This document shows, piece by piece, positions 55,015-63,165 of a stretch of DNA of 64,000 nucleotides. Below the pieces are notes generated by a model, which saw only the letters and a program-made list of their open reading frames with translations, made no database searches and was not told the DNA's origin. The translations under genes and the position numbers were made by a program. The DNA is from Chitinophaga silvisoli (GTDB taxonomy: Bacteria > Bacteroidota > Bacteroidia > Chitinophagales > Chitinophagaceae), in NCBI RefSeq assembly GCF_003412465.1, contig NZ_QTJV01000002.1, positions 434,001-498,000 of the forward strand. The letters are read 5' to 3'. Numbering within the stretch: the stretch's first letter is position 1; each line of letters begins with the position of its first letter.

Positions 55015-55848
55015 CTATTCGTGTATTGCCAGCAATGGGATATGACTGTGAAATGCTAACTGCGTGGTCCGGCTCCTTCTGAACATTCCATCAAACAATC
55101 CATGTTTCCTGGGTATAATAAAGATCAGATCGGCACCTTCTTTTTCTGAGAACTCTATGATGCCATTCGCCACATTTTCATTGTCCACAAAATGATAGAT
55201 CGGGTTATAGCCTTCCAGCAGGGTATCCAGCAGCAAACTTTCCATGGGCGTTTCTCCTGCCAGTCCTTTCCCGGAATGATCAATGTTCAGCACATGCAGC
55301 GATGCGTTAAATACACTGAGCAAGCTCTTGAGCGGACCAATGGGCGTATTTTCCCCTATATGTTTAAAATCGCATGCAAATACAATCTTCCTGATAGGGC
55401 GATATACGGCATCTGCCGGCACAATGATTACCGGACAAGCGGTATGCTTAGCTACATCTACTGAATTGGAGCCAATCAGGATCTCTTCGAACTGGCTTCC
55501 TCCTTCAGTACCCATTACAATCAGATCTGCCTGCTGATCCTGGCAAAAACCATCAATATTGGCTGACAGCAGATGGTTTTCTGCCTTCAGCTCGAGTATT
55601 ACATTGTCAGGCACTTCCGCCACCAGCTCATTTCTCATCTTTTCCAGGCCCTCCTGGCTGGCTTTCTTCAGTTCCTTAGAGTCTACCATCGGAATTGCCG
55701 AAGGCATATCCGGCACCGGCACTACCAGCTCATAAGCATGGTACAAAACGACCCGGGTAGCCCCCATTTGCCCTGCCAGTCCCAGCGCGTAGCGGGCGGC
55801 ATTATATGCTGCTGTTGAAAAGTCCGTGGGAACAATAATAGTTTTCAT
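55015..55848 (-). CDS. Universal stress protein with two Usp domains
   Basis: 277 aa, two tandem Usp folds. The first (about 1-145) opens MKTIIVPTDFSTAAYNAARY and ends with the ATP-binding pattern MGTEGGSQFEEILIGSNS then VDVAKHTACPVIIVPADA. The second (about 155-277) opens IRKIVFACDFKHIG but lacks the G-2x-G-9x-GS loop, so only the first is likely to bind nucleotide. Cytoplasmic stress or energy-status protein. No regulator or partner is adjacent. Confidence 0.9.
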   Translation of the reverse strand: MKTIIVPTDFSTAAYNAARYALGLAGQMGATRVVLYHAYELVVPVPDMPSAIPMVDSKELKKASQEGLEKMRNELVAEVPDNVILELKAENHLLSANIDGFCQDQQADLIVMGTEGGSQFEEILIGSNSVDVAKHTACPVIIVPADAVYRPIRKIVFACDFKHIGENTPIGPLKSLLSVFNASLHVLNIDHSGKGLAGETPMESLLLDTLLEGYNPIYHFVDNENVANGIIEFSEKEGADLIFIIPRKHGLFDGMFRRSRTTQLAFHSHIPLLAIHE

Positions 55849-55925
55849 CTCATTACTGTTTTAGTGTGGAATATGTAGAACCTATGGAATAAAGAGAAAA
55901 ATTAATGCCAAAGGGCAGAAAAAGC

Positions 55926-55933
55926 TATTTTTG
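55926..55933 (+). promoter_or_regulatory. -7 promoter box of lysS
   Basis: TATTTTTG matches TAnnTTTG. A start near 55940 gives a leader of about 22 nt. No TTG at the usual -33 distance. Confidence 0.4.
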
Positions 55934-55961
55934 CAATCCATTATTGTAATTCAGTATTTAC

Positions 55962-57476
55962 ATGACATCACTATCTGAGCAAGAGATCATACGCAGGGAG
56001 AAACTGCAGGAACTGGAGAATGCGGGTATAAACCCCTATCCGGCGGAAGAATATCCCGTAAACAATACTGCCGCGAACATTAAGGCAGTTTATAGTGAAG
56101 AAACCAAAGACCAGCTGCAAAACATTTGTATTGCAGGCCGTGTCATGAAGAAACGTGACATGGGTAAGGCTGCTTTCATTAGCTTGCAGGACCACACTGG
56201 CACAATTCAGCTGTATATTCGCCGCGATGACATCTGCCCTGGTGAGGATAAAACCATGTTCGATACTGTTTTCAAAAAGCTGATCGATCTTGGAGATATT
56301 TTGGGTGCTAAAGGTTATGCTTTTGTGACTAAAACCGGGGAATTGTCTATACATGTAACAAAGCTGGATTTTCTCGCTAAATCATTGCGTGTATTGCCAA
56401 ACGTAGCTGAAAAAGACGGTGAAACCTTCGATGCGGTAACCGATCCTGAATTCAGATACCGTCAGCGCTACGTAGACCTGATCATCAATCCCGGGGTAAA
56501 GGATACCTTTATCAAGCGTACCAAGATCATGCAAACCATCCGTGATTTCTACAACGACCTGGGCTACCTGGAAGTAGAAACACCGATCCTCCAGCCCATC
56601 CCTGGTGGTGCTACTGCACGTCCGTTCAAGACGCATCACAATGCACTGGATATTCCATTATACATGCGTATTGCTAATGAGCTGTATCTGAAACGTCTGA
56701 TCGTAGGTGGTTTCGATGGTGTGTACGAGTTTGCCAAAGACTTCCGCAACGAAGGTATGGACCGTACCCATAACCCGGAATTCACCGTAATGGAAATGTA
56801 CGCCGCTTACAAAGACTATGAGTGGATGATGCGTACCACCGAAACCCTGCTGGAAAAGATCGCCCTCACCCTGCATGGTACCACCCAGGTACAGGTAGGA
56901 GATAAGGTGATCGACTTCAAAGCACCTTTCAAACGTATCAGCATGTATGATGCGATTAAGGAACATACCGGTATTGACATCTCTGAAATGGATGAAGCGC
57001 AACTTCGGGATACCTGCAAACAACTGGGAATCGGCGTAGCACCAAGCATGGGTAAGGGTAAACTGATCGATGAGATCTTCGGTGAAAAAGCTGAACACAA
57101 CTATGTACAGCCCACTTTCATCATCGATTACCCGGTGGAAATGAGTCCGCTCACCAAGAAACACCGTAGCAAACCAGGCCTGGTAGAACGCTTTGAACTG
57201 ATGGTAAACGGTAAGGAACTGGCCAACGCCTACAGCGAGCTGAATGATCCTATCGATCAGCGCCAGCGCTTCGAAGATCAGGTGAAACTGATGGAAAGAG
57301 GTGATGACGAAGCCATGTACATCGACTACGATTTCCTCCGTGCACTGGAATATGGTATGCCACCAACCTCCGGAATCGGTATTGGTATCGACCGTCTTAC
57401 CATGATCATGACGAACAATCCATCTATCCAGGATGTACTGTTCTTCCCACAAATGAAACCAGAGAAGCTCCAATAG
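55962..57476 (+). CDS. lysS: Lysine--tRNA ligase, class II
   Basis: 504 aa. N-terminal OB-fold anticodon-binding domain (about 55-150: ICIAGRVMKKRDMGKAAFIS, LQDHTGTIQLYIRRDD), then class II catalytic domain: motif 1 FLNDLGYLEVETPILQPIPG-like (DLGYLEVETPILQPIPGG), motif 2 EFAKDFRNEGMDRTHNPEFT, motif 3 GMPPTSGIGIGIDRLTMIMT. Charges tRNA-Lys. Closed by a palindromic terminator. Confidence 0.97.
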   Translation: MTSLSEQEIIRREKLQELENAGINPYPAEEYPVNNTAANIKAVYSEETKDQLQNICIAGRVMKKRDMGKAAFISLQDHTGTIQLYIRRDDICPGEDKTMFDTVFKKLIDLGDILGAKGYAFVTKTGELSIHVTKLDFLAKSLRVLPNVAEKDGETFDAVTDPEFRYRQRYVDLIINPGVKDTFIKRTKIMQTIRDFYNDLGYLEVETPILQPIPGGATARPFKTHHNALDIPLYMRIANELYLKRLIVGGFDGVYEFAKDFRNEGMDRTHNPEFTVMEMYAAYKDYEWMMRTTETLLEKIALTLHGTTQVQVGDKVIDFKAPFKRISMYDAIKEHTGIDISEMDEAQLRDTCKQLGIGVAPSMGKGKLIDEIFGEKAEHNYVQPTFIIDYPVEMSPLTKKHRSKPGLVERFELMVNGKELANAYSELNDPIDQRQRFEDQVKLMERGDDEAMYIDYDFLRALEYGMPPTSGIGIGIDRLTMIMTNNPSIQDVLFFPQMKPEKLQ

Positions 57477-57501
57477 TCTTCTTTTTCAACCTTATATCAA
57501 G

Positions 57502-57531
57502 AAAAATCCGGCTGCTAGCAGCCGGATTTTT
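57502..57531 (+). terminator. Terminator of lysS, perfect 30-bp palindrome
   Basis: AAAAATCCGGCTGCT followed directly by its reverse complement AGCAGCCGGATTTTT. Confidence 0.9.
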
Positions 57532-57552
57532 AATTTACAACAAATCCGATCT

Positions 57553-59658
57553 ATGCAATTACGTCACTTCACCCGCTGCATGGCAGCCCTGGGACTACTA
57601 TCTGCACCACTGTGTGCCCAGGATAAGAAAGATCTTACTTATGAACAGATCTGGAAAAATGCCCCTTCAGGCATTTCCAGGCCATTACCCAACATCACTG
57701 GTTGGGCCGATGATACCCACTATATTGAAGTGCGCAATGGCAAGGCTTACCAGGTAGATGTTAAAACGGGAGCTTCTTCCGAATATTCTAAAGCCGGGAT
57801 CTCTGTATCTGTACAAAATCACGATATTATCTATACGGCTGCTGACGGTACCAGCACGCAGCTCACAAATGATACGCTCACAGAAAAGAACCCGACTATT
57901 TCTCCTGATGGCAGGTACGTGGCCTTCACCCGTCACAATGACCTCTATAGCGTGGAAATAGCCAGCAAAAAGGAGACCCGCTATACCAATGATGCCTCTG
58001 ACGTGGTGTACAATGGTTACGCTTCCTGGGTGTATTACGAAGAAATTCTGGGCCGCGCCTCCCGCTACCGGGCTTTCTGGTGGAGCCCGGATAGCCGCTA
58101 CCTGGCTTATATGCGTTTCGATGATTCCAAGGTACCCGTATTCCCTATCTATAGCGAAAAAGGGCAGCATGGCTTCACTGAGAACACCCGTTACCCCAAA
58201 GCCGGCGATAAGAACCCCGAGGTGAAAGTTGGCGTGGTGCCTGTAAATGGTGGTGCTACCATTTGGGCCGCTTTCGATGAAAAGGCAGACCAATACTTCG
58301 GTACCCCGTTCTGGACCAGCGACAATCACCTGTGGTTACAATGGATGAACAGGGGACAGGACAACCTGAAACTCTATGATATCAACCTGAGCACCGGTGC
58401 TAAAAAAGAGGTATACGATGAAAAACAATCTACCTGGATCGACTGGAAAGATGGTATGACCATCCTGGAAAAGGGCAGGGGCTTCATCATTGAGAGTGAT
58501 AAAACAGGCTGGTCACATCTCTATTGGTATAATATGGATGGCTCCCTGAAAAAGCAGCTGACCAGTGGTAACTGGACGGTGAACTACACTGTAGCTTTCG
58601 ATACCAAACAGGAACAGATCTACTTTGTAGCCCGCAAAGAAGCCTCTACCCGTACAGACCTCTACAAGGTAAACATGAACAGCGGCGCTATTACCCGGCT
58701 CACATTCGGGGAATATTTCCATGCTACGACTGTAAGCCCACATGGCGACTATTTCGTGACCGCCTATTCTAACCTGACGACCCCAACCCGTGTGGCACTG
58801 ATGGACAACAAAGGCAAGGTAGTTCGAGAACTGGGTGACAGCAAGGGCGATCAGATCAGCGAATATAACCTGGCTCTGCCTAAACTTATGACCTATACCA
58901 CCCGCGATGGGCTGACATTGCCAATGACGGTGACCATGCCCCTCCATATGCAGGAAGGTAAAAAGTACCCTGTGCTCATCAGCATCTATGGTGGACCTAA
59001 TGCCGGTACCGTTTACGATCGCTGGAACCTGAACCTGACCTCACAATGGTGGGCAGAGAAAGGGGTGATCCAGGTAGTCATTGATAACCGCAGCTCCGGT
59101 CAGCTGGGTAAAATGGGGATGAACTACATCCACCGCAAGACAGGGATCTATGAAATAGAAGATTATATGGATGCCACCAAATGGCTCCGTTCCCAGGCTT
59201 ATGTAGATACTAACAAGGTTTGCATCACCGGGGGGAGCTTCGGGGGGTATATGACCTGTATGGCGCTCACCTATGGTGCTTCCGTATTCAATTATGGGAT
59301 GGCTAACTATTCTGTGACTGACTGGCAGCTCTATGACAGCCATTATACAGAAAGGTATATGGATACGCCTGCGGAGAACCCTGAAGGGTATAAAATCACC
59401 TCACCGATGAACTACCTGGACCGTTATAAAGGCTTAATCAGGATTACCCATGGTACCATGGATGACAACGTGCACATCCAGAACAGTATCCAGCTGGTCA
59501 ATATGCTGGAAGACATGAATAAGCATTTTGAATTTATGATCTATCCGGGAGAGCGTCATGGGTGGAGAACCAGTATCAAGAACAGGCATAGTGATATGGA
59601 AGCGTACCGGTTTATCTATCGCTATTTACTGGAAGAGCCGTTTCCGGCAGAGTTATAA
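57553..59658 (+). CDS. Dipeptidyl peptidase IV-type serine peptidase (S9 family)
   Basis: 701 aa. Signal peptide ending LCAQ, N-terminal eight-bladed propeller (about 30-450) with the paired Glu that hold the substrate N-terminus (WVYYEEILGRASRYRAFWWS), and C-terminal alpha/beta hydrolase: nucleophile Ser562 in GGSFGGYM, Asp in HGTMDDNVH (637-638) and His669 in GERHGW. It removes X-Pro (or X-Ala) dipeptides from peptides, probably in the periplasm as part of protein use. The minus-strand small-RNA copy B ends right at its stop codon. Confidence 0.94.
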   Translation: MQLRHFTRCMAALGLLSAPLCAQDKKDLTYEQIWKNAPSGISRPLPNITGWADDTHYIEVRNGKAYQVDVKTGASSEYSKAGISVSVQNHDIIYTAADGTSTQLTNDTLTEKNPTISPDGRYVAFTRHNDLYSVEIASKKETRYTNDASDVVYNGYASWVYYEEILGRASRYRAFWWSPDSRYLAYMRFDDSKVPVFPIYSEKGQHGFTENTRYPKAGDKNPEVKVGVVPVNGGATIWAAFDEKADQYFGTPFWTSDNHLWLQWMNRGQDNLKLYDINLSTGAKKEVYDEKQSTWIDWKDGMTILEKGRGFIIESDKTGWSHLYWYNMDGSLKKQLTSGNWTVNYTVAFDTKQEQIYFVARKEASTRTDLYKVNMNSGAITRLTFGEYFHATTVSPHGDYFVTAYSNLTTPTRVALMDNKGKVVRELGDSKGDQISEYNLALPKLMTYTTRDGLTLPMTVTMPLHMQEGKKYPVLISIYGGPNAGTVYDRWNLNLTSQWWAEKGVIQVVIDNRSSGQLGKMGMNYIHRKTGIYEIEDYMDATKWLRSQAYVDTNKVCITGGSFGGYMTCMALTYGASVFNYGMANYSVTDWQLYDSHYTERYMDTPAENPEGYKITSPMNYLDRYKGLIRITHGTMDDNVHIQNSIQLVNMLEDMNKHFEFMIYPGERHGWRTSIKNRHSDMEAYRFIYRYLLEEPFPAEL

Positions 59659-59724
59659 AAAAAGAAACGGGGCTGCAAGACTACAGCCCCGAAAAATTTT
59701 AACCATATCTTTATTGAAAAACCT
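59659..59724 (-). ncRNA. Small-RNA candidate, copy B (most diverged)
   Basis: Minus strand. AGGTTTTTCAATAAAGATAT then GGTTAAAAT (59696-59724) with 3 more nt than the other copies in the middle, then a terminator with a different stem sequence (CGGGGCTG/CAGCCCCG, 59668-59691) that keeps pairing, including two further pairs, one of them a U-G wobble, and the tetraloop GUCU; U-rich tail. The changed but complementary stem is good evidence for selection on structure. Its promoter is the best of the family: TTTG, 19 nt, CACCTTTG (59729-59736). Confidence 0.6.
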
Positions 59725-59728
59725 GTAC

Positions 59729-59792
59729 CAAAGGTGGGCTTATTTTGCATACGTGCAAAACCCATTCTGGTGAATGCTATATTTTTGTTTGG
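59729..59792 (-). promoter_or_regulatory. Promoter and distal block of small-RNA copy B
   Basis: Minus strand: TTTG (59756-59759), 19 nt, CACCTTTG (59729-59736). The distal block begins 33 nt beyond the -7 box with GTGAATGCTAT on the plus strand (59770-59780), against GTGAACGTTAT in copy C. Confidence 0.5.
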
Positions 59793-59893
59793 GAACGTAA
59801 TGAAAAGGAAGTTAAACGTAGCGGCTTTTGGAGGCGAAAATCAGTTTTTGAGGGGTGAACGTAACAGATGAGCTGTTAATGGCAGAACCTGCC

Positions 59894-59960
59894 TTAAATA
59901 TAGAAGGGCGGTAAGAATACCGCCCTTGTAATAATTTTAACCATATCCTATGAAAAACCT
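59894..59960 (-). ncRNA. Small-RNA candidate, copy C
   Basis: Minus strand. Segment identical to copy A over 27 nt (59934-59960), a 6-nt spacer, terminator with 10-bp stem AAGGGCGGTA/TACCGCCCTT and tetraloop UUCU (59904-59927), moderately U-rich tail. The -7 box TATCTTTG (59965-59972) is exact and again 4 nt from the segment. Predicted length about 65 nt. Confidence 0.68.
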
Positions 59961-59964
59961 AAGT

Positions 59965-60028
59965 CAAAGATATAGTCTACAAAACTGAGTTCTTCTCCCA
60001 TTTCCGTGAACGTTATAAAATAGTTCGT
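59965..60028 (-). promoter_or_regulatory. Promoter and distal block of small-RNA copy C
   Basis: Minus strand -7 box TATCTTTG (59965-59972). After 33 nt the distal block reads GTGAACGTTAT then AAAATAGTTCGT on the plus strand (60006-60028); it contains GAAC and GTTC as an inverted repeat 11 nt apart, a possible operator. Confidence 0.5.
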
Positions 60029-60131
60029 AAAACGGTAAGAATGAAGAGGTCAGCTCATATATGTTAAATAAGATAATATTAATTAATTTTTAAATTGTAA
60101 TTATTTTTAATTACTAGCTTATATACCCATT

Positions 60132-60470
60132 TTACCCTATCTGCAGGCCATTCCGGACCGTTCTATCAGGCTGTAACAACACAATTTCCTTATCATCACC
60201 TACTACACCCAGCACCAGGCATTCGGAAAAGAAATTGGCCACCTGCTTCACAGGGAAGTTTACTACAGCAACAATCTGTTTACCGACTAAGTTCTCTTCT
60301 GTATACAATTTTGTGATTTGAGCGGATGAACGCTTGATGCCCAGCTCGGGACCAAAGTCTATTAATAACTGATAAGCGGGGTTCTTTGCCCTGGGAAAGT
60401 CGGCTACTTCTATAATAGTTCCTACACGAATGGCTACCTTTTCAAAATCCTGCCAGGTAATCTGCTCCAT
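60132..60470 (-). CDS. csaA: CsaA-type tRNA-binding domain protein
   Basis: 112 aa single OB fold of the EMAP/tRNA-binding type: FEKVAIRVGTIIEVADFPRA, QLLIDFGPELGIKRSSAQIT, VGKQIVAVVNFPVKQVANFF and SECLVLGVVGD match CsaA closely in motif and length. CsaA is reported to act as a chaperone linked to export in Bacillus and binds tRNA-like structures. It is flanked on both sides by small-RNA copies C and D; no terminator of its own was seen apart from copy C's region. Confidence 0.92.
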   Translation of the reverse strand: MEQITWQDFEKVAIRVGTIIEVADFPRAKNPAYQLLIDFGPELGIKRSSAQITKLYTEENLVGKQIVAVVNFPVKQVANFFSECLVLGVVGDDKEIVLLQPDRTVRNGLQIG

Positions 60471-60497
60471 AATGTTTTGTTATTGAAGCTTTAAGAT

Positions 60498-60556
60498 AAT
60501 AAAAAAAGGCGGTAAGAGTACCGCCTAATAATTTAACCATATCCTATGAAAAACCT
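60498..60556 (-). ncRNA. Small-RNA candidate, copy D
   Basis: Minus strand. Segment as in copy A but one T shorter (60531-60556), 4-nt spacer, terminator with 8-bp stem AGGCGGTA/TACCGCCT and tetraloop CUCU (60507-60526), tail TTTTTTATTAT. The -7 position reads TATATTTA (60561-60568), one mismatch to TAnnTTTG, at the same 4-nt spacing. It lies in front of csaA on the same strand, so its RNA would end about 28 bp before the csaA start codon. Confidence 0.62.
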
Positions 60557-60560
60557 ATTG

Positions 60561-60624
60561 TAAATATAGATTGCCAGATCTGTAGAAAAGTCTGCCATTT
60601 GGTGAATGTTATAAAATTCCCGGT
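60561..60624 (-). promoter_or_regulatory. Promoter and distal block of small-RNA copy D
   Basis: Minus strand -7 box TATATTTA (60561-60568). After 33 nt the block GTGAATGTTATAAAAT stands on the plus strand (60602-60617); its second half is diverged. Confidence 0.45.
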
Positions 60625-60768
60625 TAATGCAGGATATAGGGATTCTTTCGAACATATGCCAGAGTATCATTATATTATAAAATAGATAGCTGCATGCACA
60701 TACTTAATGGCATGGTTCTTGCGTTTTTATAAGGACAAAATTTTAGGTTAAAAAATAGGTTAAAGCGA

Positions 60769-60804
60769 AACGGCCCATCATTGCATACGCGATGATGGGC
60801 CGTT
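60769..60804 (-). terminator. Hairpin terminator of lptC
   Basis: AACGGCCCATCAT (60769-60781) and ATGATGGGCCGTT (60792-60804), 13 bp, 10-nt loop. The T-rich tract on the minus strand is interrupted (TTCGCTTTAACC). Confidence 0.7.
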
Positions 60805-60822
60805 ATCGTTGTGGGAATATCT

Positions 60823-61377
60823 TTAATTCAGCATCGTAGTATCCTGGACCACAAACGGACCGGTTGGATGCATAATTGTATAGTCAGTAAAGTCCTGGTT
60901 GGAAATCAGGCCCGTACCATATAAGGTATCTGTCTCCGTGCTGATCCTTACCCTCGTATTAGAAATAAACTGCTGCTTCTTGGAATCCCAGTTCAGCTCT
61001 TCGCAGTCCAGCCGTTCTCCCTTTTTATTCACCACTACCACATGGTCTTTCAGAAAGATGTTGGCATCGTTCTCAAAGTATTTTCCATAACGCGCTGTCA
61101 ATGTGCTCTCTACACTCAGGGAATCGCTGTAAAACAATACCTTCAGGCCGTTATTGAATTCTACATAGATAGGTACCGCCAGATGGCGAAGCATGGTAGG
61201 AGCTGTCAGATTGGCCTTTACGTGACCATCCTGACTATACAGGGAATTGATTTTCTTCCCTTCTTCTACAGCTGTGGCTTTTTTATCGAGGTTCATGACA
61301 GCCTCCATATCGTTCTCACACGATACGGCAGCCAGCAAAACCCACAGAAACGCTAAACGCGTAATGATCTTCTTCAT
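60823..61377 (-). CDS. lptC: LPS export periplasmic protein LptC
   Basis: 184 aa. Lipoprotein-like signal (LLAAVSC) and a beta-jellyroll with LYSQDGHVKANLTAPTML, KVLFYSDSLSVESTLTARYG, ILKDHVVVVNKKGERLDCEE, LNWDSKKQQFISNTRVRIST and LYGTGLISNQDFTDYTIMHP, the pattern of LptC/OstA-like proteins. It carries LPS from the LptBFG ATPase to LptA. In this phylum it is often lipid-anchored, as the Cys suggests. A -7 box TAATTTTG lies at 61394-61401. Confidence 0.88.
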   Translation of the reverse strand: MKKIITRLAFLWVLLAAVSCENDMEAVMNLDKKATAVEEGKKINSLYSQDGHVKANLTAPTMLRHLAVPIYVEFNNGLKVLFYSDSLSVESTLTARYGKYFENDANIFLKDHVVVVNKKGERLDCEELNWDSKKQQFISNTRVRISTETDTLYGTGLISNQDFTDYTIMHPTGPFVVQDTTMLN

Positions 61378-61393
61378 ATAAGTAGTTCGGGCG

Positions 61394-61401
61394 CAAAATT
61401 A
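61394..61401 (-). promoter_or_regulatory. -7 promoter box of lptC
   Basis: TAATTTTG on the minus strand matches TAnnTTTG, about 17 nt before the lptC ATG, with no TTTG at -33. It is in the gap just before the Lon-domain gene's stop, so lptC might also be read through from that gene. Confidence 0.4.
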
Positions 61402-61409
61402 TACAATTC

Positions 61410-62045
61410 CTAAATATCACCTGCCGACAGGTTTCTAAAATGCCCGTTCAATTTTACCCGGTCTTTCAGCCGCTCCATTTCTGCCATTACAGGCACGACC
61501 CTTAGCAGGTGTCGTTTCAGGTATTCCAGGCGCTGCAGTTCCTGGAACAGGAGGAGCAGCTCATATTCTTCAAGCAGGGATAACCCGGCATGATGCGCAA
61601 TATCGTAGGAGAGGAGGTCTGCATCCTCTTTTTTAAAGCTCTTATTGACCTGCAGCAGGTTATGCAGTTCTCTCAGCGCCTGTATGACCTGCTTTTGTAA
61701 GCGCTCATTTGAATTTGTATGATTCTCCGGGTAATTGACTATGGCACCTGTATATAATTTCTCCGGAATGGTTTTGATCACTTCCAGTATACGAAACACC
61801 CTGGTACCTCTGGTTACCACATCCAGTTCCCCACTTTCATAAGATTTCTCCACCCGTACCACTTCTACCAGTGTACCATATTCTACTATCTTATTATCAA
61901 TCACAGAGGGAATTCCAAAAGGTTTCTGCTCGGCTATACATTCCCGGATCAGCTGTTTATACCTGGGTTCAAATATGTGCAGGTTCAGCTGCTCTTCAGG
62001 GTACACAACAATACCCAAGGGAAATATTGGGATGAAATTCGTCAT
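61410..62045 (-). CDS. Lon N-terminal-domain (LON substrate-binding) protein
   Basis: 211 aa from MTNFIPIFPLGIVVYPEEQL at 62045; an earlier ATG (62081) lacks support. Only the LON substrate-binding (PUA-like) domain is present: LHIFEPRYKQLIRECIAEQK, PFGIPSVIDNKIVEYGTLVE and VVRVEKSYESGELDVVTRG, followed by a helical C-terminus. There is no ATPase or protease domain, and the protein has the normal length of stand-alone members, so it is not a broken Lon. Role unknown. Divergent from the glycosyltransferase gene by 53 bp. Confidence 0.9.
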   Translation of the reverse strand: MTNFIPIFPLGIVVYPEEQLNLHIFEPRYKQLIRECIAEQKPFGIPSVIDNKIVEYGTLVEVVRVEKSYESGELDVVTRGTRVFRILEVIKTIPEKLYTGAIVNYPENHTNSNERLQKQVIQALRELHNLLQVNKSFKKEDADLLSYDIAHHAGLSLLEEYELLLLFQELQRLEYLKRHLLRVVPVMAEMERLKDRVKLNGHFRNLSAGDI

Positions 62046-62098
62046 GGTTTCTAAATTATAGAATATATATTTAACCCCCAATTACCATTCAAACTTAT

Positions 62099-63145
62099 AT
62101 GCCGCGACTCTTACTCGACTGCGAGAAAATGAAATACGCCAATACAGGACTCTATGAATTCTGTAAGCAGCTGGGCTATGCCCTCCTGAAAAATAAAGCG
62201 GCCAATGAGGAAATGGTGTTTTATATGCCCAAACACCTGCAGGGATTCTTTGGTGAAGCAGGTACTTACATCAGGAAGAACTCTCTGCATAAATACTGGA
62301 TGCCCGACTTTAAAACGGATGTATGGCATACCACCTTCCAGTCTACCCGGTATATACCACAGGCAGGCAAAACGCCGATGGTATTAACCATCCATGACCT
62401 GAACTGCATCCACGAAAAACAAGCACCTGCAAAGGTGAAGGCAATCCTGAAGTCCGTTCAGAAAAATATAGACCGGGCTGATCATGTTGTGACCATCTCC
62501 CAATTCGTGATGAACGATGTGAAAACACACCTGAACCTGGAAAATAAAGCCACCAGCGTGGTATACAATGGTGGTCACCTGGAAGCTTTTCCTGACTTTG
62601 ATGCACCTGCCTATCGGCCGGCCAAACCATTCCTGTTTAGCCTGGGTGGCGTGAATGCTAAAAAGAACTTTCATGTACTGCCGGCACTGCTGGTGGGCAA
62701 TGATTACGAACTGATTATAGCCGGCCCCATCTTCGATGAGCAGTACAAACAGCAGATTTGGATGAAGGCACAGGAACACGGTGTGGCAGACAGGGTGAAA
62801 ATACCGGGAGCAATATCGTATCCCGATAAATACTGGTACCTTCGTCACTGTGAAGGATTTCTTTTCCCTTCCATTGCCGAAGGATTTGGAATACCTGTGA
62901 TAGAAGCGATGACCATGGGTAAGCCATGCTTCCTCTCTACCAAAACCAGTTTGCCTGAAGTGGGCGGACCTCTTAGTTATTATTTCCAGGATTTTGAACC
63001 TGACAACATGCAGGAGGTTTTCCGGAATGGCATGCTCGATTACCAGCAAAAGCATCCTGCAGATGCAATTAAAGCATATGCAGCACGTTTCAGCTATGAT
63101 AATATGGCAAAAGGCTATCTGGAGATATACCGGAGCCTGTATTAA
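62099..63145 (+). CDS. Glycosyltransferase family 4 enzyme
   Basis: 348 aa, GT-B fold. N-terminal acceptor domain (CEKMKYANTGLYEFCKQLGY, MVLTIHDLNCIHEKQAP), C-terminal nucleotide-sugar domain with SLGGVNAKKNFHVLPALL and the E-x7-E motif FPSIAEGFGIPVIEAMTMGK. No signal peptide: it works at the inner face of the membrane on lipid-linked glycans. A second, clearly homologous gene follows 20 bp later, so the pair probably adds successive sugars of one polysaccharide or LPS core. Confidence 0.92.
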   Translation: MPRLLLDCEKMKYANTGLYEFCKQLGYALLKNKAANEEMVFYMPKHLQGFFGEAGTYIRKNSLHKYWMPDFKTDVWHTTFQSTRYIPQAGKTPMVLTIHDLNCIHEKQAPAKVKAILKSVQKNIDRADHVVTISQFVMNDVKTHLNLENKATSVVYNGGHLEAFPDFDAPAYRPAKPFLFSLGGVNAKKNFHVLPALLVGNDYELIIAGPIFDEQYKQQIWMKAQEHGVADRVKIPGAISYPDKYWYLRHCEGFLFPSIAEGFGIPVIEAMTMGKPCFLSTKTSLPEVGGPLSYYFQDFEPDNMQEVFRNGMLDYQQKHPADAIKAYAARFSYDNMAKGYLEIYRSLY

Positions 63146-63165
63146 TCTTCAACTATCTTATTAAT

